From: Sorex araneus
Taxonomy: Eukaryota > Chordata > Mammalia > Eulipotyphla > Soricidae
DNA: 64,000 nt
NCBI RefSeq assembly: GCF_027595985.1
Contig: NC_073305.1
Span: forward strand, 83,051,126-83,115,125
Direction of reading: 5' to 3'
Shown here: positions 55,860-64,000 of the stretch, one piece after another
Numbering within the stretch: position 1 is the stretch's first letter
How the letters are laid out: every line of letters begins with the position of its first letter
The notes under the pieces: model-generated
What the model saw: the letters and a program-made list of their open reading frames with translations, nothing else
Database searches by the model: none
Told to the model about the DNA's origin: nothing
Translations under genes and position numbers: made by a program

Positions 55860-56329
55860 GAAATTTTGTACAAAAAATATTCTTGGTTTAAAAGAACTAA
55901 GTGAAGAGATATAGTATGCTCAATTATTATTCAAGTATTTTCACTTTATGAAAATTAAAATAGATGTTCAATGGCCACATTCCACATCTACTGAACCCTT
56001 GCTTGCTGCCACACCTTAGCTGGTGAGATTAATCTCCAGCCTCTACCCATGACCAATGTCATGTAAAAGGGCCCAACTCCAAATCTGAAGCATGTAATTA
56101 TGTATGCAGATGCAGGGCAGCTCCTCATCAAATTTCACACTGCTCATTTCCTATCACTGGGTGAAGATAAGCAGAGAAGTAAAAGAGAAATTTCTAGTGA
56201 ATTCCTTAAAGAGTCTTGAGGATGCTAACTATAAAAGTTTATCCGTAGCACTGCAAAACCAATGGGGAAATTATGTAAAAGTGCACTGAGTTCAATGATC
56301 AAAAACAATACCAAAGAAGACTCAATCAA
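55860..56329. other. Unassigned sequence, possibly the 5' side of the next L1
   Basis: The later part (56,180-56,329) may be ORF1 upstream sequence of the L1 described next. Not clear enough to include. Confidence 0.4.
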
Positions 56330-56371
56330 CCAATCACCCGGTAAATTCTCATACCATAATTTAGTGAGACC

Positions 56372-56644
56372 ATGGTGAGTATATTTAATGAGATCAAAGA
56401 AATAATGGCACAGGTACTCAGTAGAACTCCAGAAAGTATGGGAGCCAACATGAGAAAACTACAAGCAGAAAGGAAGAGTGTGGTAACTATTATACAAAAA
56501 CTTAACAGAGACTTCTGCACTTCAAAAGAAACAGTGACCAAAATACAGAGAGAGCCCACTGAATGGGAAAGAATATTTACCCAATACACATCTGATAAGG
56601 GAATAATATCCAGGATATATAAGACACTAGTAGAATTATATTAG
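56372..56644 (+). pseudogene. Chance fusion frame: L1 ORF1 coiled coil to ORF2 segment
   Basis: A 90-codon open frame made of two LINE parts. Residues 1 to about 39 (EIKEIMAQVLSRTPESMGAN) come from host L1 ORF1 and are coiled-coil-like. Residues from about 44 on (LNRDFCTSKETVTKIQREPT) belong to ORF2 of the L1 inserted near 56,490. The join is an insertion boundary, not splicing, and the frame ends at an early stop. Confidence 0.85.
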
Positions 56645-57732
56645 AAAAAAAACCTTCAACCCCTTAAAAAAAATGGGGAGAAGAAATGAACAGAAGCTTC
56701 CTCGAAAAAAAATATAAATGGCCAAGAGGCACATGAAAAAAATGCTCCACATCACTAATAATCAGGGAGATACAAATCAAAACAACAATAATATATCATC
56801 TCACACCACAGAGACTGGCACACATTCAAAAGAACAAAAGCAACCAGTGCTGGCATGGATGTGCAGGACTGATCCAGCCTTTTTGGAAATCAATAGGAGC
56901 AGTTCCTCAAAAACTAGAAATTCAGCTCCCATATGACCCTGCAATACCACTTCTGGGAATATATCCCGAGGCTGCAAAAAGGCACAGTAGAAATGACATC
57001 TGTACGGATATGTTCATTGCAGCACTGTTTACAATAGCCCAAATCTGGAAACAACCCAAGTGCCCTAGAACAGAAGACTGGTTAAAGAAACTTTGGGACA
57101 TCTGCACAAGTGCCCTAGAACATAAGACTGGTTAAAGAAACTTTGGTACATCTACACAATGGATCCTAATACTACGCAGCTGTTAGGAGAGATGAAGTTT
57201 AGAAAATTCCCTATAAGTGGATAGACATGGAGAGTACCACGCTATGTGAAATGAGTCAGAAAGAGAGGGACAGATATAGAAGGACTGCACTCATTTGGGG
57301 AGTATAAAATAACGACACAAGACCAACACCCAAGGACAGTAGATAGAAAGGTCTGGAAGATTGCTCTATAGTTGTAATCCTGCCTCACAGGCGGGCAGGC
57401 AGAGGATAGCTGTAATACAGAAGGGATCACTAAGACAATGATGGTTGGAGGAATTGGTCGGATAGGAGATGTGTGCTGAAAGTATATAAATGACCAAGCA
57501 TGATAGCCTCTCAGTATCTGTATTGCAAACCATAATGCCCAAAAGTAGAGATAGAAAATGGGGAATATTCTCTGCCACGGAGGCAGCAGGAGGGTGGGAA
57601 ATGTGGGGATATTGGTGGTGGGGAATGTGCACTGGTGGAGGGTTGGGTGTTTGATCATTGTGTGATTGTAACTCAGACATGAAAGCTTGTAACTATATCT
57701 CATAGTGAATCAATAACATTAAAAAAAAACAC
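56490..57732 (+). mobile_element. 5'-truncated L1 (1.24 kb) nested in ORF1
   Basis: From ORF2 (AACAGAGACTTCTGCACTTC at 56,502) through the C-terminal region (CTTCTGGGAATATATCCCGA at 56,950) to the second-type 3' UTR and the tail (CATTAAAAAAAAAC at 57,717). ORF2 is broken by stops and by a 50-bp tandem duplication at 57,058-57,157. Host ORF1 resumes with AGAGTCTGTGAGC at 57,735. Confidence 0.9.
57058..57157. repeat. 50-bp tandem duplication in L1 ORF2
   Basis: Units 57,058-57,107 and 57,108-57,157 (each begins AAGTGCCCTAGAACA) differ at only a few bases. Fifty is not a multiple of three, so the duplication shifts the ORF2 frame. Confidence 0.96.
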
Positions 57733-58457
57733 TGTAGAGTCTGTGAGCAACGGCGGAGGAAAAGATCAAGGCATTACAAAATGAGATGAAGAAAATTGCT
57801 AGAAAACAACAGAAAGATTTTTATTTTTTAAATTTATTTTTATTTTTATTTTTTGAATAAAACAAAATTTTATTTGAGACATAAATAACTTGAATTGTCC
57901 TGAACAAGCTAATAAATAGACATAATAACTTAAACTGTTATCCCTGTGATAAATGAAGTGTCATTTTCCATTAGAATGTCAAAATGCTTGTACTTGTTCT
58001 TTGTATTTTTTAAAATTATTTTTTGTATTAGTGAATCGCTGTGAGGGTACAGGTACAGATTTATATATTTTTGTGCTCATGTTTCAGTCATACTATGCTC
58101 GAATACCTATCCCTCTACCAGTGCCCATTATCCACCCCGGTGATCCCAGTATCCCCTCCACCCCACCCCACCCTCACCCCGACTCTGTGGCAGGGCATTC
58201 CTTTTGTTCTATCTCTCCTTTTTGGTGGTGTGGTTTGCAATAGAGGTAATGAGTGGCCATTGTGTTCAATTTATAGTCTACTTTCAACACGCATCTCCCA
58301 TCCTGAGCGGGGCCTCCAACCACACATTACTTGGTGTTCCCTTCTCTATCTGAGCTGCCTTTTCCCCCAGAATGTGAGGCTGGCTTCCAAGTTGTGGAAC
58401 AAACATCCTGGTCCTTATTTCTACTATTCTTGGGTGTTAGTCTCCCATTCTGCTATT

Positions 58458-58700
58458 TTATATTCCACAGATGAGTGCAATCTTTCTGTGTATGTCCCTC
58501 TCTTTCTGACTCATTTCACTTAGCATGATACTTTCCATGTTGATCCACTTATATGAAAAGTTCATGACTTCATATTTTCTAACAGCTGCATAGTATTCCA
58601 CTGTGTAGATATACCAAAGTTTCTTTAACCACTCATCTGTTCTTGCGCACTCGGGTTTTTTACAGATTCTGGCTATTGTTATCAGTGCTCCGATGAACAT
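58458..58700 (-). pseudogene. L1 ORF2 C-terminal remnant
   Basis: 80 open codons of the ORF2 C-terminus (VEYYAAVRKYEVMNFSYKW, SEMSQKERDIHRKIALICGI), collinear with the copy at 13,239-13,481 and ending at the same stop. No catalytic domain remains. Intact coding over this length suggests a fairly young copy. Confidence 0.93.
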
Positions 58701-58850
58701 ACAAGTGCAGATGTCATTTCAACTATACTTTTTTGCTTCTCTGGGATATATTCTCAGAAGTAGTATTGCTGGGTCAAATGGGAGCTCAATTTCTAATATT
58801 TTGAGAAGCGTCCATATTGTTTTCCAAAAGGACATGGCACACAAAAACCC

Positions 58851-58931
58851 ATGACAATAATCTCTCTCAATGTCAATGGTCTAAATGCACCAAGCAAGAG
58901 ACAGAGTGGCAAAATGGATTCGGAAACTAAA
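58851..58931 (+). pseudogene. L1 ORF2 N-terminal (endonuclease) fragment, inverted
   Basis: Reads MTIISLNVNGLNAPSKRQS, the start of the L1 endonuclease domain; the LNVNGLN segment is typical of this family. Only about 27 codons remain, and they lie on the opposite strand from the adjacent ORF2 C-terminus. Confidence 0.85.
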
Positions 58932-59286
58932 CAGCATTTTTTTTTTAAAGTCTGAAAGAAATGAACAGAACACTAGAAAATATGGGGTGAGTGAGTTCAA
59001 AAGAAACTCAGAAACTCAGTTCAAAAGAAACTATTTTCATAAAAGAAAATATAAGGATCATTGGTGTCCCAGAAGAACAGGAAGACAAATTGAATTGGAA
59101 AAAAAAAGTTAGATTATTGATAATAATTTTACAGAATTGAGGAACAGCGGCATTGGGTTTCAAGAGACCCCAGGGGCCCAGCAAAAAAAGACTCATAAGA
59201 AAACTCCAAGACATGTTATGCTGAAAATAAAAAAAAAATTCTAAGACTTCATATTGAAAATGCCAAGATTAAAAATGGAACATACA

Positions 59287-59461
59287 GGGGCCGGAGCGAT
59301 AACACAGCAGGTAGGGCGTTTGCCTTGCACGCGGCCGACCCGGGTTCGATCCCCAGCATCCCATATGGTCCCCCAAGCACCGCCAGGAGTAATTCCTGAG
59401 CGCAAAGCCAGGAGTAACCCCTGAGCATCGCTGGGTGTGACCCAAAAAGAAAAAAAAAAGA
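59287..59461 (+). mobile_element. SOR-type SINE, form A, near-consensus young copy
   Basis: GGGCCGGAGCGATAACACAG head, B box GGGTTCGATCCCCAGCATCC, tail of A. An exact 17-bp TSD, TAAAAATGGAACATACA, lies at 59,270-59,286 and 59,462-59,478. It is inserted into the old L1 ORF1 and is probably the last event in this nest. Confidence 0.97.
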
Positions 59462-59560
59462 TAAAAATGGAACATACAAAGGAAATCTCATAAAATTTAT
59501 AGCAGATCAAAGAAAACTTTATGAATCAGAATTAAGTAGAGGGATAAAGTACAAAAATAA

Positions 59561-60060
59561 TGGATGTATCACCTATTTAGCTCGATTACCACTCAGATTT
59601 GAATAAACAATACAAGATTGATGGAAAAGCAATAGATTAGGAAATTCATAGTTTTGGAAAAACAATACCAAAACAAGAGGCTAGACAAACTCTTCAGCAC
59701 GTTGCATGGACTCATGGCATTAACCATGAAAATTGTGTTTATTTCTATCCTGCTAAGGGATTGCATATATTTGCTGTAATAAATTAACATATTTAACTTA
59801 TACTAAATATTGTATAACTTATCAGTTGATTTTTATATCTCTAGAGATTTTTTTACAATCCTTTACTTACTAATACAGCCAAGCTGTACCTATAAACTTT
59901 CTGATATAAAGTCAATATTCCCTTTACTAGAAAAAAAATACTCCCCTTTCTATTGGTCTATCCATATTTTCCCTTCATCTATTCCATAACTCTTTACTTT
60001 TCCTAAAATTTGTATTTGTAAGATTTACCTATTTCCTGTAAACCTTAAAATGTTTTAGCA
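59561..60060. other. Unassigned AT-rich sequence
   Basis: The first 150 bp could continue L1 ORF1 (AACAATACCAAAACAAGAGG). The rest is not recognised. Confidence 0.4.
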
Positions 60061-60365
60061 CAGAATTGTTTAGAATAATTTTGTGTACCTCCACAATGAA
60101 AGATTGATCCCAAATATTCAATTAAAAATAAACATAGTAAGGGAACAAAAAATTGTCAAACTAAGCAGAACTGAAGATTTTTGTCCATAGAACTGAGTTT
60201 ATATGGCATGGGATGCAGTGGGGAGGGGTTGTCAGATCACTGGTGGGAGGAAACAGGCTCTCTTGTGATGAGTTGTGGTATTTCAATGATATATGCGTGG
60301 AATGTATTTTTTAACAGTATTGTAAATCCTAGTACCTCAGTAAAAGTGGTTTAAAAATAAACATT
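60061..60365 (+). mobile_element. Probable old L1 3' UTR
   Basis: CATGGGATGCAGTGGGGAGG, then TCACTGGTGGGAGGAAACAG and AATATGCGTGGAATG-like sequence follow the order of the younger L1 ends in diverged form. It ends with GTTTAAAAATAAACA. Confidence 0.5.
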
Positions 60366-60370
60366 GTAAT

Positions 60371-60548
60371 AGGGATTCAAGAGATAGTAGAGTGGTAAGG
60401 TGATATTGGTTTTCATGCGGTCAGCCCGGGTTTGATCCTTACCATTCCATATGGTTCCTCAAGTACCACCAGCATGATTCCTGAGTGCAGAACCAGGAGT
60501 AAACCCTGAGCATCACTGGATGTGGACCAAAAAAAAAAAAAAAAAAAC
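60371..60548 (+). mobile_element. SOR-type SINE, form A, with long A tail
   Basis: TTCAAGAGATAGTAGAGTGG head (diverged), GGGTTTGATCCTTACCATTC, CCTGAGTGCAGAACCAGGAG, and about 19 A in the tail. Confidence 0.9.
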
Positions 60549-61690
60549 AAAGCAAAACCCCCAACTCTCAAAAAATATATAATAGAATAAATAAAATCTC
60601 AAATCATTTTTATTCTATTTAATATAGAATGTTACAAAACAGTTAAAGATATGAAAATGTTACCTTACTTGAGATATCTTACAATAATTTAATCCAGGAA
60701 GCTCTCAATAAGCTTAATAAAACAGCAAAAATCCCTTTTTTCCGACTTTGAAAACAGCATTCAAGCTAGAAGTTCTCATTTTACTATTGGGAGTTGGGTT
60801 TACCCTTTATAATTACCTTGACCTCAACTCAAATGTATCAATAATAGGCAAAGTATTTTACAAGTAATATATTAATCCTGTTTGCTTTTTTTAAAGAAGA
60901 GTATGGCCCCGTTTTTCCTTTTGAAATTTATTTATCAAATATGATAAAATGTGTCAAAGTATTACTTGAGTTTGGGAGAGTTTTCATTCCTAAGCAGAAA
61001 TATGATGCACCGGAAATTTCCCAATGCTTTTGTGATTTTTCTACAGTGCAGTTAGTCATTTTTATTAGAATGACCTCTTTAATTCTATGCACTGTCACGA
61101 AACAAGGTTTAAAGTTCTAGATTATATGATCTTGAACACAGAAACTACAAATCATACTGTTTGGGTCAAACCAGAAATAGGGTTTTCTCACTTCACCAAT
61201 GTCTATAGTTATTGTATTTCACTTTACAGACATGACTAGTCAGCTAAGGGTATATTCTGGGAGTACAATAGGAAATAAGATTCTGAACATTCACATACTA
61301 TTTATTATACCAAGGAAGTGATTGCATAGTCAAATTGATTGTTGTAACAAATTGCTTCTGTTGACTTTAGTTCTGGCTTCTATAGTTTACTCTCAAGTCA
61401 TCCCGTTAAAGCCTATACCAGGTTGCATTATGCCTATCTCTAAAAACATTCTATTATAACTCATTTCTTTTACAGTACATGAAAGTGTCCCAATAATGAT
61501 CTTGGCACTGTTGACATATTTACTATTGCTTGTTACATTTTGGCTCTGCTGCACCTTTCACTGTTTTTAAACTTACAGAAACAGTTTGATTATGAAGTTT
61601 TGTACTTTGTATATTTTTTTGTGCTTGGAAAATTTATTTCTTCCATTTATCTACCAGAATACTGCCTCTTCTCTCTAAAACTTACTCTGA
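60549..61690. other. Unassigned AT-rich sequence
   Basis: Nothing recognised over 1.1 kb. Confidence 0.5.
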
Positions 61691-61696
61691 CATCAT

Positions 61697-61872
61697 TTTT
61701 TGGTTTGTTTGTTTTGGGGTCACACCTGGCAATGCTCAAGTGTTACTCCCTGGATCATGCACTCAGGAATTACTCCTGATGCTCAGGGGACCATATGGAA
61801 TGCTGGGAATCAAACCTGGGTCAGCCATGTGAAAGGCAAACGCCCTACCTGATGTGGTATCACTCCAGCCCC
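61697..61872 (-). mobile_element. SOR-type SINE, form A
   Basis: TSD core CTGACATCA at 61,687-61,695 and 61,873-61,881. Tail side TTTTGGGGTCACACCTGG, head side GGTATCACTCCAGCC. Confidence 0.93.
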
Positions 61873-61881
61873 CTGACATCA

Positions 61882-62081
61882 CTTTCTGTGAGTCCTTCCA
61901 ATCTAGGATTTACAAGCCAATTATTTACAATTGCAGCCTCTCCCAGATATTTTTCAAAATTCTATATTTTATATTTTCTTCTATAATATTTATCATATTC
62001 TGTTGTACTGTATTACAGCACATTGTTTGTTTTTCTTTTACTCCTTTCACTACGCTAAAATAGCGGTGTGCTCATGCATAG
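61882..62081. other. Unassigned AT-rich sequence
   Basis: Short stretch between the SINE and the TSD of the next insertion. Nothing recognised. Confidence 0.5.
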
Positions 62082-62097
62082 AAAAGTGCTGGTTATA

Positions 62098-62674
62098 TAA
62101 AGACACCTCTGTTCAGACTCATACCTCATCTGCCCCCAGTTCTCTATCTTGAAGAATGCCAGGCTCCCAAGGATTTATTCTTGTGGATTGGGTTTCCAGG
62201 CAAAGCACTGCAAGGGAGGGCTGATACCCCAGCCCGGCTCCCTGTGAGGTATTCCGGTATAGCACAGAGGTTACTCCAATACCAGGAACTGATAGGGTCT
62301 GTAAGGAGCCCCCTGCAAAGACCGGATCATCCCTTCCCTCCTCTCCCTGCAAAAATGGAGTTTTTGTGTCACAAGGGATCTGGACAATGCCTCTCCTGAC
62401 CACTTTTAATTTACAACAAAATAGGGAGCAGCTTTACAAGTCTAGCTCTTATTTCCTAGTAAGACAGCCTGGCTCTTATGATTCAAAAAGAGGCTTGTAG
62501 CAAGGTTGCCACTATAGTCTCCATTTGTTTCTCAATAGTTTATGCCTGTAACAAAAGGACATGTCAATCTGCATTTGTATGTGGGTCCAGACACCATTTC
62601 CTCCCAGCAGAGAGGTATAAGTATTGTAACTGCCAGTAGAATATACTCTCTCTTCCTCCTTCCTGCAAAAAAAT
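62098..62674 (+). mobile_element. TSD-flanked retrocopy of unknown origin
   Basis: An exact 16-bp repeat, AAAAGTGCTGGTTATA, lies at 62,082-62,097 and 62,675-62,690 and encloses 577 bp, fairly GC-rich in the first half (CCCCAGCCCGGCTCCC). It ends with TCCTGCAAAAAAAT, which could be a short poly(A). Long TSD plus A-rich end indicate insertion by L1 enzymes. The content matches no SINE or L1 in this window. Opposite-strand frames of 72 (plus) and 94 codons (minus) overlap; neither has a known domain. It may be a processed copy of a cellular or LTR-derived RNA. Confidence 0.7.
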
Positions 62675-62958
62675 AAAAGTGCTGGTTATAATAGATAATG
62701 AACGGTTTGGGCCATGTAGCAGCAAAGGATAGGGTTAATGTTTTGCTAACTTGCTTGATTGCTTTCTGTAACTTGCTGACTTGCTTGATCAATCTCTGTA
62801 AAACAATACCTTGCAGTATGATCTAAGCTACACAAAACAAGGACCTGTTTCAGGAAATGAAACGGCCTAGACGCCTGACAATGTCCAGGAAAGGCACGGA
62901 CATATGGCGAAATTTACTCTAGCAAAGCAGAATGTCACTGATGCCCCCCCTTGATCCC

Positions 62959-63060
62959 GAAAAATGAGGATGTTGATCTAAGTGACCTGGGAAAAATGAA
63001 GATGTTGATCAAAGTAACCTTGGAAAAATGAGAAAAATGAGAATAATGATCAAAGTAATC
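62959..63060. repeat. U3 tandem repeats
   Basis: Units of 32 bp, each beginning GAAAAATGA: 62,959-62,990, 62,991-63,022 and a changed third from 63,023 (contains GATCAAAGTAATCTT). Repeats in this place often act as enhancer copies in retroviral LTRs. Confidence 0.93.
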
Positions 63061-63075
63061 TTATTTACTAAGGTG

Positions 63076-63084
63076 TATAAAAAG
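63076..63084 (+). promoter_or_regulatory. LTR TATA box
   Basis: TATAAAAAG, about 25-30 bp before the pyrimidine-rich stretch expected at the start of R. Confidence 0.75.
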
Positions 63085-63179
63085 AGCCTGAACTCTGTAT
63101 ACGGGTCTCTCTTTCCCTCTCTCTAACCCTCCTCTGCGTAGGAGTGAGAGCTGAGTGAGAGCCCCAGCATGCTGGTCTG

Positions 63180-63185
63180 AATAAA
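63180..63185 (+). terminator. LTR polyadenylation signal
   Basis: AATAAA about 100 bp after the TATA box, the spacing expected inside a short R region. Confidence 0.78.
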
Positions 63186-63344
63186 TCCCCTTGCTGTTGC
63201 AGAAAGAGTTGTCTTGGCCCGTTCCTCCGGGCCTCCCGTGGGCAGAGATCTGCTCCACCCTAACAATACAACAGGGAAATGATAAAAAAATAGAATGGGT
63301 GACTTCATATTTCAATATTTTAAATTTTTTAATTAAAATGTTTT

Positions 63345-64000
63345 TCTTTTTGCTTTACAGTAATATTAATGAGCTGACCATAGTGGCAAAGACAACAAAA
63401 ATAAAAATGGAATTGCATGAAATTAAAAAAAAAACACTTCTGCACAAGGAACAAAATTTAGCTCAATTAAAAAGATATCCTACTGATGGGAGAAAATATT
63501 TGCAAGCAATAATTCTGATAATTATCTATATAAAAAATCTATAGAGCACTCACTAAGCTTACCAATGAAAAAATCCAATGACCTCATCCATAAATGGGGT
63601 GAGGAGATAGATAGTTTCTCAAAGAAGATATAAGGATGGACAAATGGGCATATGAAAAAGTGTTCATGGTCACACATACCTAGAGAAATACAAATCAAAA
63701 GGACAATGAGTTACGATCTCACACTTGTGAAAATTCAATTATCAAAAAATCTGGAAATAGCTACAATTGGTGTGGTAGTCATAAGAAAGGAACCCTTATC
63801 CACTGTTGACATGAATGTCCAATGGCTCAACCTCTATCTATAGAAAGCAATATGGAGATACCACCCCTAAAACACAAAAACATTAATTTGGAAGAACGCT
63901 CTGGATTTTTAAATAGTTGCTGATGCGTACCTACTGTGTGCAAACTTGAGCTACAAGGACTTAAAATATTTTTCAAGGCAAGACTATCCCTAAAGTATAG
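63345..64000 (+). mobile_element. Old L1 ORF2 fragment, runs off the window
   Basis: Plus-strand ORF2 from the C-terminal half: GATGGGAGAAAATATTTGCA, AATCCAATGACCTCATCC and GAGAAATACAAATCAAAAGG are ORF2-like. Stops break every frame. The element continues beyond the right edge. Confidence 0.75.

Larger units (their letters stand above)
57829..58945 (-). mobile_element. L1 with 5' inversion and apparent 3' transduction, nested in ORF1
   Basis: Minus-strand parts: T-rich tail (57,829-57,855), about 165 bp of non-L1 sequence (57,856-58,020), 3' UTR (58,025-58,455), ORF2 end (58,458 to about 58,833). Then an ORF2 start segment on the plus strand (58,851-58,931) that fits a 5' inversion. The transduced part holds AATAAAATTTTG before the tail (as read on the minus strand). 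Exact TSDs could not be set. Confidence 0.72.
56330..59560 (+). mobile_element. Old L1 ORF1 region, host of three nested insertions
   Basis: ORF1-like sequence on the plus strand at 56,372-56,488 (coiled-coil part), 57,735-57,828, 58,950-59,285 (ATTGGTGTCCCAGAAGAACA) and 59,479-59,550 (ACAAAGGAAATCTCATAAAA). Read in this order the pieces follow one ORF1. They are separated by a plus-strand L1, a minus-strand L1 with an inverted piece, and a form A SINE. Confidence 0.7.
62715..63265 (+). mobile_element. Solo LTR of a gammaretrovirus-like endogenous retrovirus
   Basis: TG at 62,715 and CA at 63,265 are the proposed ends. The order is that of an LTR: U3 with about two and a half 32-bp repeats (62,959-63,060), TATA box at 63,076-63,084, pyrimidine-rich start of R (GGGTCTCTCTTTCCC near 63,103), polyadenylation signal AATAAA at 63,180-63,185 followed by CCCCTTGCTGTTGC, and U5. 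No primer binding site follows and no gag, pol or env sequence is near, so it is a recombined single LTR. I could not find a 4-6 bp TSD, so the ends may shift. Confidence 0.78.

Noticed and set aside
58990-59035. Repeat of GTTCAAAAGAAACT as a direct-repeat array
   Set aside because: Only two copies, inside L1 ORF1; a local duplication.

Overview
Mammalian nuclear DNA, AT-rich, with no protein-coding exon, rRNA, functional tRNA or CRISPR array that I can support. Its identity comes from its repeats. Dozens of copies of a tRNA-derived SINE have an A box like TAGCACAGCGGG, a B box GGTTCGATTCC, then a CCCATATGGTCCCCTGAGCA core and an A-rich tail. I recognise this as the SOR-type SINE of shrews, so the source is most likely a Sorex-like shrew. 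That assignment is from memory, not from a search. All long open reading frames I examined are SINE or LINE readings, or are unrecognised.

Layout: 0-12 kb holds scattered old SINEs, a (CA)n and a (TA)n microsatellite, and old L1 3' ends. 12.8-15.6 kb holds two younger minus-strand L1 3' ends, one nested in an older L1. 16.5-19.6 kb holds two composite retroelements flanked by target-site duplications (TSDs): an L1-type 3' UTR joined to a CpG-rich 5' module. 21-24.4 kb holds a near-consensus SINE, two long-form SINEs and an L1 with a 5' inversion. 26.5-33 kb is a field of old minus-strand L1 pieces broken by SINEs. 36-38.9 kb holds SINEs, a 122-bp L1 stub and a third composite element. 40.5 kb has an almost perfect 36-bp palindromic hairpin. 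41-44 kb holds young SINEs in an old L1 and a tandem pair of long-form SINEs. 47.1 kb has an L1 with a 3' transduction. 50.8-53.9 kb is old L1. 54.7-55.3 kb looks like a fourth, rearranged composite. 56.3-59.6 kb is an L1 ORF1 split by two L1s and a SINE. 62.1-63.3 kb has a TSD-flanked retrocopy of unknown origin next to a solo LTR. The window ends in L1 ORF2.

Two SINE forms coexist. Form A (about 175 bp) ends in an A-rich tail. Form B (about 250 bp) shares the tRNA head, but its body has a 40-bp internal duplication and its tail is a repeated ACAGTGCT octamer without poly(A). The strongest candidates for something undescribed are the composite L1-3'UTR elements with differing CpG-rich 5' modules, the 40.5-kb hairpin, the antisense frame shared by several L1 3' UTRs, and the octamer-tailed SINE form. 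Boundaries without a stated TSD are estimates by eye, good to about 10-30 bp for young copies and worse for old ones.
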